64,000 nucleotides of DNA from JAHTBL01 sp038532735 (GCA_038532735.1 JBCBAC010000005.1:62001-126000), one strand, 5' to 3'; shown: positions 25,891 to 34,487, counted from the first letter of the stretch. Made by a program: numbers and translations. Notes: generated from the sequence alone by a model not told the origin.

Positions 25891-26871
25891 CTAGGGGATC
25901 ATCAGGCGGGCGACGTCGAGCATCCGGTTGGAGAAGCCCCACTCATTGTCATACCAGCCAAAGACGCGCAGCATATCCTTGCCCACGCGCGAAGTTTCGG
26001 GTGTGGCGAAGATGATCGACGCAGGGTGCGCGCGCAGATCGCTTGAGACAATGCGGTCATTGGTATGGGCGAAAACCGGCGCAGAGGCTGCGCGGAGCAT
26101 TGCGTTGGCGGTGTCCGTGTCAGGGCAGTTTTCAAGCTGGACGATCAGATCCACAGCGGAGACGGAGGCGGTGGGGACGCGCACCGAGTGGCTGGTAACT
26201 TTGTCTGCGAGGTCGGGAAGGACGAGGTCTGCCAGCGTTGCCGCACTCGTGGTCGTCGGGATCATCGAAAGAGCCGCCGCGCGGGAACGGACCATATCCC
26301 CGCGTGGGGCATCCACCGTGGGCTGACTGCCTGTATAGCAGTGGATCGTCGTCATATGGCCCGAGATCAGGCCATAGTGATCGTCGAGCAGCTTGAGCGT
26401 CGGGGCCAGCGCGTTGGTGGTGCAGGACGCGTTGGAGACGATGGTTTGGTCTTTGAGGGCCGTGTCGTTGGCGCCCATGACGAAGGTCAGATCGGCCTCG
26501 GGGGACGGGCCGGAAATGAGGATTTTTTTGGCACCTGCGTGCAGGCCGCGTTCGGCCCATGCGCGCGTATCGGCTTTGCCGGTGCATTCGAGCAGCAGAT
26601 CGACGCCGCTAAGGTTAACGCCGGAGATATCGGCGTGTTGGGTTAACGGGATATGGCGGCCGTTTAGGATGAGGGCGTCATCGGTATGGCCGACCTCTCC
26701 GGGATAAAGGCCGAAGACGGTGTCGTATTTCAGCAGGTAGGCCACCAGTTCGGGGGCGGCAATATCGTTGAGGGCGACGAGTTCGAACCCGTCGCCCTTG
26801 TCTGTTGCCAAAAGCCGAAGGATGGAGCGCCCGATACGCCCCAAGCCGTTGATTGCAATACAGATCGTCAT
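25891..26871 (-). CDS. gap: glyceraldehyde-3-phosphate dehydrogenase, type I
   Basis: 326 residues. The Rossmann motif NGLGRIGR is at residues 8-15, the cofactor Asp is in ALND (36), the catalytic Cys150 is in SNASCTTN, and the paired His177 is in TTIHCYTG. The substrate-binding segment SRAAALSMIPTTT is slightly altered from the usual. It is 21 bases downstream of bhcD on the same strand, with GAGGGAC before the ATG, so it is likely the last gene of the bhc operon. That position is unusual and may serve flow of the cycle's product toward hexoses. A second gap gene elsewhere is likely but unseen. Confidence 0.93.
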   Translation of the reverse strand: MTICIAINGLGRIGRSILRLLATDKGDGFELVALNDIAAPELVAYLLKYDTVFGLYPGEVGHTDDALILNGRHIPLTQHADISGVNLSGVDLLLECTGKADTRAWAERGLHAGAKKILISGPSPEADLTFVMGANDTALKDQTIVSNASCTTNALAPTLKLLDDHYGLISGHMTTIHCYTGSQPTVDAPRGDMVRSRAAALSMIPTTTSAATLADLVLPDLADKVTSHSVRVPTASVSAVDLIVQLENCPDTDTANAMLRAASAPVFAHTNDRIVSSDLRAHPASIIFATPETSRVGKDMLRVFGWYDNEWGFSNRMLDVARLMIP

Positions 26872-26892
26872 TCTCTGTCCCTCGGGCGAGGG

Positions 26893-27879
26893 TCAGAAAT
26901 CAACCCGTTGCGCCACTCCCTTTTCGACCGCAAGATCAACCACTTTTGCCGCGACGGCAAGGTCTTGCAGACCGACGCCGGTGCCGTCGAAGAGGGTGAT
27001 CTCATCGGCGCTGGTCCGGCCCTTGTGGGTGCCGTTGATCACAGCGCCAATTTCGGCGATATCGCTTTCCTTGATCGACCCATCCGCGATGGCGTGCTGG
27101 GCCTCGCCGATGCTGATCGACTGGGCTATCTCGTCGGTGAAGACGGTGGCCTTGGCGACTAGCGCCGCGTCAACCTCTTGCTTGCCTTTGGTGTCGGTGC
27201 CCATAGCAGCGATATGCGTGCCGGGGCTGACGTGATCAGCCATCAGCGAGGCGGAGAAGGCGGAGGTGATCGAGATGATCACATCGGCCTCGACCATGCC
27301 GGGCAGATCGACTGCTTCAAACGGCAGGCCCGCCTCGGTCGCGATCTTTTCAATGTTCGGCAGCATGTCGGGGTGGTAATTCCAGCCGATCACCTTCTCG
27401 AAATTGCGGTGCTTGAGCGCGGTGCGCAGCTGGAACGTGGCCTGATGGCCGGCACCAATCATGCCCAGAACCTTGCTGTCGGGGCGTGACAGATGCTTGA
27501 TCGAGACGGACGAGGACGCCGCCGTGCGCAGGGCCGTCAAGAGGTTGCCCCCCACCATCGCCTTGACCTTGCCGGTATCGGGATCGAACAGGAACACCGT
27601 GGACTGGTGATTGATCAGCCCGCGCTTTTCCAGATTTTTCGGCCAGTAGCCGCCCGCCTTGAGGCCCAGCGCCATGCCGGATTTGTCAAAGCCCCCTTTG
27701 AAGCCGTAAAGCGCATCCTCGTGGCCGATGGCCTCGCGGATGACCGGGAAGTTATACGCATCGCCGCGCGACATGGCGGCGAAGACAGATTCGACGGCAT
27801 CAAAGCTCGCATCAGCGTCAATGAGATCGGCGATCGCCCCCTCCGGGACGATCACGATACCTTCAGATTTTGCAGTCAT
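26893..27879 (-). CDS. bhcD: iminosuccinate reductase
   Basis: A 328-residue member of the ornithine cyclodeaminase / mu-crystallin family, with the NAD-binding motif MIGAGHQATFQ (about residues 149-159) and GGNLLTALRTAA upstream. In the beta-hydroxyaspartate cycle it reduces iminosuccinate to L-aspartate, the amino donor for BhcA. The assignment rests on family plus place: two bases after bhcC, in the order bhcA-B-C-D known from Paracoccus. Taken alone it could be read as an ornithine cyclodeaminase. Confidence 0.93.
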   Translation of the reverse strand: MTAKSEGIVIVPEGAIADLIDADASFDAVESVFAAMSRGDAYNFPVIREAIGHEDALYGFKGGFDKSGMALGLKAGGYWPKNLEKRGLINHQSTVFLFDPDTGKVKAMVGGNLLTALRTAASSSVSIKHLSRPDSKVLGMIGAGHQATFQLRTALKHRNFEKVIGWNYHPDMLPNIEKIATEAGLPFEAVDLPGMVEADVIISITSAFSASLMADHVSPGTHIAAMGTDTKGKQEVDAALVAKATVFTDEIAQSISIGEAQHAIADGSIKESDIAEIGAVINGTHKGRTSADEITLFDGTGVGLQDLAVAAKVVDLAVEKGVAQRVDF

Positions 27880-27881
27880 GA

Positions 27882-29045
27882 TTAGTAGGCTTTACCGCGT
27901 GCCGAGACGGGCCAAAGCGTTTCGACCTTGCCGTTCCGAACGCCCACATACCAATCATGCACATTGCAGGTCGGATCGCAGTGACCCGGTACAAGGCGCA
28001 GCTTATCATTGACCTTCAGCGCGCCGTTGGGGTCGCTCACGACACCATGCTCGTCTGAGCATTTGACGTAAGTGACATCGTCACGCCCAAAGATCACGGG
28101 CAAGCCACTATCCACGGATTGGGCTTTGAGACCGGCATCGACAATCGCTTTGTCGGCCTTGGCGTGGCTCATCACCGAGGTGAGGATGAAGAGGGCATTT
28201 TCCCACTCCCCCTGGTCGATCCGGTTCCCGTCCTTGTCCAGAATGCGGCCATAATCTGCGTCCATGAATGCGTAGGAGCCGCACTGCAACTCGTTGTAAA
28301 CGCCCGAGTTTCCTTCGAAATAGTAGGAGCCCGTACCGCCACCGCCGACAATATCACACTCAAGGCCTTCTTCCTTGAGCGTGTCCACAGCGTCTTTCAC
28401 CATGGCCACCGCAATATCGATCTTGGCTTTGCGCTCGTCATAGCTGTCGAGGTGCTGCATCGCGCCTTGGTAGGCTTGGATGCCAGCAAACTTCAGACCG
28501 TCGGCGGCATCGATGGCTTTGGCGATCTCCACAACTTCCGGCGTCGTGGTCACACCGCAGCGCCCCGCGCCACAGTCGATTTCCACGATGCACTCAATCT
28601 CGGTCCCATGCTTGACGGCAGCAGCCGAAAGGTCGGCCACGTTCTCGATATCATCCACGCAGCAGATTGCACGCGCGCCCAGAAGTGGGATACGGGCCAA
28701 ACGGTCAATCTTGTGCAGATCGCGCACCTGATTCGACACCATCACGTCCTTGATGCCGCCACGGGCGAACACCTCCGCCTCAGAGACCTTCTGGCAACAG
28801 ACACCAACAGACCCGCCCAGCTTTTCCTGCAGCAGCGCCACATCCACCGATTTATGCATCTTGCCATGCACGCGGTGACGCACACCCATCTCCTTGGCGA
28901 AGCGGCCCATCTTTTCGATGTTGCGCTCAAGTGCATCGAGGTCGAGCACAAGGCAGGGTGTCTGAATTTCGCTCTCATCCATGCCGATGGCGGCAGGGAT
29001 GTCATAGCCGACCTCAAGGTCGTCAAATTTTACGGGTGCATTCAT
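27882..29045 (-). CDS. bhcC: beta-hydroxyaspartate aldolase
   Basis: A 387-residue fold-type III PLP enzyme, D-threonine-aldolase-like. The PLP lysine is in HGKMHKS (about residue 62), and the C-terminal metal site appears as PGHCDPTCNVHD. In the cycle it joins glycine and glyoxylate to erythro-beta-hydroxyaspartate. The ATG at 29045 has GAGGGAG upstream and lies 14 bases after bhcB. On its own it might be called 3-hydroxy-D-aspartate or D-threonine aldolase; the operon fixes the role. Confidence 0.95.
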   Translation of the reverse strand: MNAPVKFDDLEVGYDIPAAIGMDESEIQTPCLVLDLDALERNIEKMGRFAKEMGVRHRVHGKMHKSVDVALLQEKLGGSVGVCCQKVSEAEVFARGGIKDVMVSNQVRDLHKIDRLARIPLLGARAICCVDDIENVADLSAAAVKHGTEIECIVEIDCGAGRCGVTTTPEVVEIAKAIDAADGLKFAGIQAYQGAMQHLDSYDERKAKIDIAVAMVKDAVDTLKEEGLECDIVGGGGTGSYYFEGNSGVYNELQCGSYAFMDADYGRILDKDGNRIDQGEWENALFILTSVMSHAKADKAIVDAGLKAQSVDSGLPVIFGRDDVTYVKCSDEHGVVSDPNGALKVNDKLRLVPGHCDPTCNVHDWYVGVRNGKVETLWPVSARGKAY

Positions 29046-29059
29046 CGGTTATCTCCCTC

Positions 29060-30043
29060 TTAACCTTTGCTCTCGGATTTAATCCACGGAAGCGTGTCCA
29101 TATCGACATTGCCTCCGGTGATGATGACGCCCACGCGCTTGCCCGCGAAAACGTCCTTGTTCTTCAGAATGGTGGCCATCGGCACGGCACAGCTGGCCTC
29201 GATCACAATTTTCATGCGCTGCCATGTCAGCTTCATCGCGTCGATGATTTCCTGCTCGGAGGCGGTGAAGATGTCGGTCACATGGTTGCTGACAAAATGC
29301 CATGTGAGGTCCTTGAGCGGGACCTTCAAGCCATCCGCAATCGTTTGCGGCGCGTCATCGGCGATGATGTGACCCGCTTTGAAGCTACGATACGCGTCAT
29401 CAGCCTGCTCGGGCTCCGCGGCGTAAATCTTTACCTCCGGCGCGAGATTGGACAGCGTCAGACAGGTCCCCGACACCATGCCACCGCCGCCAATGGGGGC
29501 GATGACGCAGTCCAGGCCATCCGTCTGCTCCATCAACTCCTTCGAGCACGTCCCCTGCCCCGCAACAACGCGCGGGTCGTTATAAGGATGCACGAACTCG
29601 GCGCCTGTGCGTTCCTGCACCTCGGCAAAGACTTCCTCGCGCGATGTGGTCGACGGCTCGCATTCGGTGATGATGCCACCATACCCACGGACGGCGGCTT
29701 TCTTGGCCTCCGGCGCTGTGCGCGGCATCACGACGTTACACGGGATGCCCCGACGGCCTGCCGCATAGCTGAGCGACAGCGCGTGGTTGCCGGATGAATG
29801 CGTCGCCACACCTTTTTCGGCCATCTCATCGCTCAGCCCGAAGACCGCGTTTGACGCGCCGCGGACTTTGAACGCGCCCGCCTTCTGAAAGTTCTCGCAC
29901 TTAAAGAACAGCTCTGCCCCGACGAGGTCGTTGAAATAGGACGAGGTCAAAACCGGCGTGCGGTGGATATAAGGCTCGATCCGTTTATGAGCCGCATGCA
30001 CATCGTCGATGTTCGGAATATATGCGGGTGCCATATCTTTCAT
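29060..30043 (-). CDS. bhcB: beta-hydroxyaspartate dehydratase
   Basis: A 327-residue fold-type II PLP enzyme of the serine/threonine dehydratase family. The PLP Lys59 is in FQKAGAFKVRGA, the phosphate-binding glycine loop is IGGGGMVSG, and HSSGNHALSLSYAA is the second family motif. It dehydrates beta-hydroxyaspartate to iminosuccinate. The ATG at 30043 overlaps the bhcA stop as TGATG and is 7 bases after AAAGG; a GTG one codon earlier is possible. Confidence 0.95.
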   Translation of the reverse strand: MKDMAPAYIPNIDDVHAAHKRIEPYIHRTPVLTSSYFNDLVGAELFFKCENFQKAGAFKVRGASNAVFGLSDEMAEKGVATHSSGNHALSLSYAAGRRGIPCNVVMPRTAPEAKKAAVRGYGGIITECEPSTTSREEVFAEVQERTGAEFVHPYNDPRVVAGQGTCSKELMEQTDGLDCVIAPIGGGGMVSGTCLTLSNLAPEVKIYAAEPEQADDAYRSFKAGHIIADDAPQTIADGLKVPLKDLTWHFVSNHVTDIFTASEQEIIDAMKLTWQRMKIVIEASCAVPMATILKNKDVFAGKRVGVIITGGNVDMDTLPWIKSESKG

Positions 30044-31233
30044 CACGCTGCCTTTCGCAATTGAGTGGACGCGGTGTTGCGGTAGATCTCTTGCGCAGCC
30101 GCGACACCGGAGCCGAGTTTCACGTCAAGACCAAGGTCGACCATCGCCATCTCGACCGTGGCCAGACCTGACAGAACCATCGCATCGGTGAGCATGCCCA
30201 GATGGCCGATGCGGAAAACTTTGCCTGCAACATCCCCCAGACCGACACCGAAGGCCATGCCGTAGGTATCCGCGCAGTGGGTCACAATATCAGTCGCGTT
30301 GAACCCTTCAGGGGTCCGAACAGCACTGACAGTGTCAGAATACACATCCGGGGAGGCTGCGCAAAGAGGCATGCCCCAGGCACCAGCAGCGGCACGTACG
30401 CCATCGGCCAAACGGGTGTGGCGCGCAAAGACGTTCTCCATCCCTTCGTTCAGAAGCATGTCGCAGGATTGCTTAAGACCGTTCAAAAGACCCACGGCCG
30501 GCGTGTAGGGGTAACCCCCCTTCTCATAGCCCGCGCGCATGTCACGGATATCGAAGAAGGTGCGCGGCAGCTGCGCGCTTTCGATCACACCAACGGCTTT
30601 CGGGCTGAATGCCGTGATCGCAAGACCCGCGGGCAGCATAAAGCCCTTCTGTGAGCCAGTGACAGCGATATCGACGCCCCAGGCATCAAACTGAAAATCC
30701 ATCGACGCGATGGAAGAGACGCCATCAACCATCAGTAACGCCGGGTGATCCGCCGCATTCATCGCGCCACGCACAGCGGCGATATCAGACTTCACGCCTG
30801 TCGCGGTCTCGTTATGGGTCGCCAGAACGGCCTTGATCTTGTGGTTTCTGTCTGCGGTCAGAATCTCCTCGAACCGCGCAGCCGGAATGCCCTCACCCCA
30901 AGCGACGTCAATCACCTGCACGTCGAGCCCGTGGCGCTCGCACATATCAATCCAGCGATGCGAGAACATGCCATTGCGCGCCATTAGCACGGTGTCACCG
31001 GGGCTCAGCGTGTTGGTAATCGCCGTCTCCCAGCCGCCCGTGCCGGTGGATGGGAAGACGAAAATCTCTGCCACGTCGCTTTTCAAAATGCGGCGCACGC
31101 CATTCAGGGCCGGATAAAGCATCTCGGCGAAAACCGCGCTGCGATGATCCAGCGTCGGCATATCGCAAGCCTTTCGCAGGCTCTCGGGCATATTGGTGGG
31201 CCCGGGAATGAAAACAGGGTTCTGAAATGACAT
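30043..31233 (-). CDS. bhcA: aspartate-glyoxylate aminotransferase
   Basis: A 396-residue class V aminotransferase, alanine-glyoxylate aminotransferase type: FIPGPTNMPES at the N-terminus, PSTGTGGWETA for PLP phosphate, and PLP Lys196 in VTGSQKGFML. In the cycle it transfers the amino group of aspartate to glyoxylate, giving glycine and oxaloacetate, the net product. It is the first gene of the bhcABCD operon, transcribed away from bhcR. Confidence 0.96.
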   Translation of the reverse strand: MSFQNPVFIPGPTNMPESLRKACDMPTLDHRSAVFAEMLYPALNGVRRILKSDVAEIFVFPSTGTGGWETAITNTLSPGDTVLMARNGMFSHRWIDMCERHGLDVQVIDVAWGEGIPAARFEEILTADRNHKIKAVLATHNETATGVKSDIAAVRGAMNAADHPALLMVDGVSSIASMDFQFDAWGVDIAVTGSQKGFMLPAGLAITAFSPKAVGVIESAQLPRTFFDIRDMRAGYEKGGYPYTPAVGLLNGLKQSCDMLLNEGMENVFARHTRLADGVRAAAGAWGMPLCAASPDVYSDTVSAVRTPEGFNATDIVTHCADTYGMAFGVGLGDVAGKVFRIGHLGMLTDAMVLSGLATVEMAMVDLGLDVKLGSGVAAAQEIYRNTASTQLRKAA

Positions 31234-31271
31234 AGTGGCTCCTCCCTCATCAAAGGCATGCCAGTTTATAC

Positions 31272-31314
31272 GAAATGGTTTTTCAGCTTGATATATTTTT
31301 GAAAAAGTTTTTCA
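31272..31314. promoter_or_regulatory. candidate BhcR operator in bhcA/bhcR intergenic region
   Basis: TGAAAAAGTTTTTCA (31300-31314) is a perfect 7-1-7 palindrome. A related GAAATGGTTTTTC lies at 31272-31284, and further TGAAAAA-like half sites occur near 31360-31365 and 31393. The 188-base AT-rich space separates divergent bhcA and bhcR, where the IclR-type BhcR of Paracoccus is known to act with glyoxylate as effector. Confidence 0.6.
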
Positions 31315-31421
31315 TTATTCAAAACTAAAAGGAAAAAGACGCAAAATCAGAGATTTATATTTTTTCATTTTTGCCTCCGCACTACAGATAAATGAAAAAA
31401 CGAAAGGCGAAGGACAAAGAT

Positions 31422-32225
31422 ATGGCTGAAAAACGCGCCCGCGGACGCCCCCGGGCCTTCAACGACAAGTCCGAGCAGAATCGCGTGCAATCGCTGGATC
31501 GGGCGCTCGATATCCTCGACTATCTTGCGGCAAAGCCCAACGCGACCCTGTCCGAGATTGCCGCCGATCTGGAGCAATCAGCGGCCACCGTCTACCGCGT
31601 TCTGTCGACCTTCGCTGGCCGCGATGTGGTCGAATTTGAAGAGATCAACCAAACCTGGGCCATCGGTCCGGGCGCGTTTCGCATGGGATCGGCTTTCTTG
31701 CGACGCACTTCGGTCGTCGAACGCGCGCGCCCCATGATGACCGCCCTGATGGACAGCACAGGCGAGACTGCAAATCTGGGTGTCGAACGGGGCGGGATGG
31801 TCCTCTTTATCTCTCAGGTGGAGACCCATGAAAGCATCCGCGCTTTCTTCCCCCCCGGCACGCAAAGTGAGATGCACGCCTCCGGCATCGGCAAGGCGCT
31901 GCTGTCCACCTTCGATCCGCAGAAAGTGTCCCGCATCATGCGCGCCACCCCGATGGAGGCGTTTACGAGCAAAACCATTACCTCGCTCTCGGCGCTGGAG
32001 ACAGAGTTGGAGGCGATCCGCACCCAGGGCTATTCATTCGATGACGAAGAAAAGACAACCGGCATGCGCTGTGTTGCGGCACCGGTGCGCGATGCCTCTG
32101 GCATGGCCGTGGCGGGCTTGTCGGTGTCTGGCCCCACAAGCCGCATGACCGATGCCAGCATCCCGCGCATTGCAACGCAGGTTGTAGCGGCGGCGCGCTC
32201 CCTCTCGGAGAGCCTTGGCGCATGA
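31422..32225 (+). CDS. bhcR: IclR-family regulator of the beta-hydroxyaspartate cycle
   Basis: 267 residues. The basic N-terminal arm RARGRPRAF leads into an IclR winged helix (SLDRALDILDYLAAKPNATL, ATVYRVLSTF), followed by the IclR effector domain (SGIGKALLSTF, GYSFDDEEKTTGMRCVAAPV). The start is the ATG at 31422 after AAGGA with 7 bases; an ATG at 31392 would add ten mostly basic residues. The divergent position next to bhcA is that of BhcR, which responds to glyoxylate in Paracoccus. Confidence 0.93.
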   Translation: MAEKRARGRPRAFNDKSEQNRVQSLDRALDILDYLAAKPNATLSEIAADLEQSAATVYRVLSTFAGRDVVEFEEINQTWAIGPGAFRMGSAFLRRTSVVERARPMMTALMDSTGETANLGVERGGMVLFISQVETHESIRAFFPPGTQSEMHASGIGKALLSTFDPQKVSRIMRATPMEAFTSKTITSLSALETELEAIRTQGYSFDDEEKTTGMRCVAAPVRDASGMAVAGLSVSGPTSRMTDASIPRIATQVVAAARSLSESLGA

Positions 32226-32241
32226 GGCCTGCTTTCGGATG

Positions 32242-32323
32242 AGGTATTTAAGGACAAAAGAAAGCAAAACCGCCCGTGTTAACCTTACCGGCGCATTAGC
32301 CCTTCTTTTGTCCTGAAATACCT
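32242..32323. repeat. long inverted repeat between bhcR and the ureidoglycine aminohydrolase gene
   Basis: The left arm AGGTATTTAAGGACAAAAGA (extending to 32262) and the right arm TTCTTTTGTCCTGAAATACC (32303-32322, extending to 32323) pair over 21 positions with one mismatch, around a 40-base loop. Both arms are divergent copies of the dispersed GGATATTT element. Placed between convergent genes, the structure could terminate transcription from both sides. The right arm reaches into the stop codon of the minus-strand gene. Confidence 0.75.
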
Positions 32324-33149
32324 AAAGACCGGCACCAAAGCCCGCGTGCCGGTTCACATCTTTATAGAGCAGGTACCGGAACCTCCCCGGACCACCCGCA
32401 TAGCAGGCCTGTGGGCAGAACGCGCGCAACCATAGGAAATCGCCGCCTTCAACCTCGACCCAATCGCGGTTCAGCTTGTAGACGGCCTTTCCTTCCAGCA
32501 CGAAAAGGCCGTGCTCCATCACGTGGGTTTCCTCGAACGGGATCACGTTGCCCGGCGCGAATGTCACAATGTTAACATGCATGTCGTGGCGCAGATCATC
32601 GGGCCGCACAAAGCGCTGGGTCGCCCAGCCGCCATTGGTGTCTGGCATCGGCTCTGCATCGATATCCTGCTCGCGTGTGACAAACGCATCCGGCGCATCC
32701 ATTCCCGCGACCGCAGCATAGCGCTTGCGAATCCACATGAAGCGCGCGGGATCTGATCCACGATTGTGCAGCGTCCATGTGCTGGCAGGCGGGATATAGA
32801 CATAGGCCCCCGGGCTCAGCACGTGCTGCTGACCGTCCAGAACCAACTCCAGCGCGCCATCCATCACAAAGAGGATCGCTTCGACGCCCTCCTCTGTCTC
32901 GGGCCGGTCCGAGCCGCCGCCCGCGGCGACCTCAACGAGATATTGCGAAAACGTCTCTGCAAACCCCGACAGGGGGCGGGCAAGCACCCAGGCAAAGGTC
33001 GCGTCCCAGAACGGCAACGCACTGGTGACGATATCCCGCATCACGCCGCGCGGGATCACTGCGTAGCTTTCAGTGAAAACGGCGCGCCCCGTCATCAAGT
33101 CATGCTGGGATGGCAGACCGGCAGGGGTGCTTTGATACCGAGATATCAT
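32322..33149 (-). CDS. allE: (S)-ureidoglycine aminohydrolase
   Basis: A 275-residue bicupin that converts (S)-ureidoglycine to (S)-ureidoglycolate and ammonia, the step before AllA. Family features are YAVIPRGVMRDIVTSALPFW near the N-terminus, LVLDGQQHVLSPGAYVYIPP in the first cupin, and ETHVMEHGLFVLEGKAVY with the metal-binding Glu/His set in the second cupin. The ATG at 33149 follows AAGGAG by 8 bases. It lies beyond bhcR, so purine and glyoxylate genes are interleaved. Its upstream region to 33335 is AT-rich and has no gene. Confidence 0.93.
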   Translation of the reverse strand: MISRYQSTPAGLPSQHDLMTGRAVFTESYAVIPRGVMRDIVTSALPFWDATFAWVLARPLSGFAETFSQYLVEVAAGGGSDRPETEEGVEAILFVMDGALELVLDGQQHVLSPGAYVYIPPASTWTLHNRGSDPARFMWIRKRYAAVAGMDAPDAFVTREQDIDAEPMPDTNGGWATQRFVRPDDLRHDMHVNIVTFAPGNVIPFEETHVMEHGLFVLEGKAVYKLNRDWVEVEGGDFLWLRAFCPQACYAGGPGRFRYLLYKDVNRHAGFGAGL

Positions 33150-33335
33150 GGGGTGATCTCCTTTGAAGGCTCCAAAATGACGAATTTCCAGCCAAGCGCC
33201 TATCGAAATCTCGTCAGGTTTGCGCAAAAGGATTTAATTGCTAATTTTGATAATTACTCGCTGGTTTATTGAATTTTCGAGTTAATCCAGCCGCCTCTCT
33301 GGACGGGGCCGCGTGGGCGCGTTAGGCCGCTTGCC

Positions 33336-34427
33336 ATGTCGCATATCGTCTCTTTGAACAGCGCGGTCCTGCCCGCTGACGGCCCTCGCCGGGACCATAT
33401 TGTCGAGGCACAGTATCGGCCCGATGGCTATGATGCGGGCTATGATTTTACCACGCTCTGGTATGATGCGTTCTGGGACGGACGTGACGTTGTCCTGACT
33501 TGTCCGCGGCTCTTGAACCTTCAAGCCCTTCTCAAGACCGGCACGGTTCTTCTGGATGCGCAACCCGCCGCGCGTCCGCGCATCCGGCGCTATCGCCGCC
33601 ATGACATCATCCGTATCCAGGCGCCGCTGCAGCCTGCGCATCTGACTTTGCAGGCCGCTGGGGTTGCGCTCGACAGCCCGGTTGCCCGCGTCGATCACGA
33701 CCGGTTTCGCGGCAAGAACGTGCATCTGGCGATCAGCCGTGACAACGACCTGATCTGGCTCAAGGACTTCGCGCAATATCACATCGCCGAGCATGACCTG
33801 CAGGCGATGATCGTGATCGACAATGGCTCAACCGCTTACAGCCCCGAGGACTTGGCCAAAGCGCTCTTGTCCACTGGCCTGCAAGACGTGCTGATCCTGC
33901 CAGCCCCTTTTGCCTATGGCCCGTTTGGCCTGAAACCCTTTTCCCGCCGCGCCAAGTTTCTGCAAACAGCGCTGCTGAACGCGGTGCGGATGCGCTATCT
34001 GAGCCATGCGCGCGCGGTGTTGAACTGCGACATAGACGAGCTTGTCTGGACCAGAAGCGGCACCATCTTCGAGCTGGCGCGCAAGAGCCTGTTGGGCGCT
34101 GTGACTTTCCCCGGCATCTGGCGCTTTCCGGTCGAAGGCCATGACGGATTTGCTCGCCACCGCGACCATCTTGGTCTGATTGAAGAGGTCGGCCCCTGCC
34201 CGCCCAAGTCCTGCATCGTGCCCGCCAGCCCGCTCGGGCGGATGCAGTGGGATGTGCACGGGTTTGAGTTTCCTCCGCTGGCCCGCCTGACCCGGACCAC
34301 GCGCGCTGGTTACTGGCATTTCCGCGCGATCAGCACCAATTGGAAGCAGTTCGACCGGCTCAGTCGCCGCGCTCCGGCACCCGATCCCGAAACCGTCGCC
34401 ACACTGACCCGCGTCTTTCCCGAGTAA
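33336..34427 (+). CDS. glycosyltransferase-like protein (family 2/92 type), function unknown
   Basis: 363 residues, cytoplasmic. A central region resembles glycosyltransferase family 92 / DUF23-like proteins: IAISRDNDLIWLKDF-type acceptor segment, then MIVIDNGSTAYSPEDL, and NCDIDELVW, which looks like the D-x-D metal site. The N-terminal 100 residues are Arg-rich and match nothing I know. It is followed after 60 bases by a second glycosyltransferase-like gene. Acceptor and product are unknown; an exopolysaccharide or lipid A-type modification would be a guess only. Confidence 0.65.
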   Translation: MSHIVSLNSAVLPADGPRRDHIVEAQYRPDGYDAGYDFTTLWYDAFWDGRDVVLTCPRLLNLQALLKTGTVLLDAQPAARPRIRRYRRHDIIRIQAPLQPAHLTLQAAGVALDSPVARVDHDRFRGKNVHLAISRDNDLIWLKDFAQYHIAEHDLQAMIVIDNGSTAYSPEDLAKALLSTGLQDVLILPAPFAYGPFGLKPFSRRAKFLQTALLNAVRMRYLSHARAVLNCDIDELVWTRSGTIFELARKSLLGAVTFPGIWRFPVEGHDGFARHRDHLGLIEEVGPCPPKSCIVPASPLGRMQWDVHGFEFPPLARLTRTTRAGYWHFRAISTNWKQFDRLSRRAPAPDPETVATLTRVFPE

Positions 34428-34487
34428 GCTCTTTCACGGACGCGCGCGCGCGCCTATACTGCGAACAAAATAATCGGCAGGCAGAGC

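Noticed and set aside
28119..29063. Plus-strand open frame of 314 codons
   Set aside because: It is antisense to bhcC, whose PLP and metal motifs are intact. Long shadow frames are common in GC-rich DNA.
27882..30046. Reading the PLP enzymes as threonine catabolism (D-threonine aldolase, threonine dehydratase)
   Set aside because: Family membership alone would allow it, but the four-gene order with a divergent IclR regulator and a glyoxylate aminotransferase is that of the beta-hydroxyaspartate cycle.
34441..34450. Alternating (CG)5 run before the second glycosyltransferase gene
   Set aside because: Ten alternating bases occur readily in GC-rich DNA. A TATACT follows, but no -35 element fits, so neither a promoter nor a Z-DNA site is claimed.
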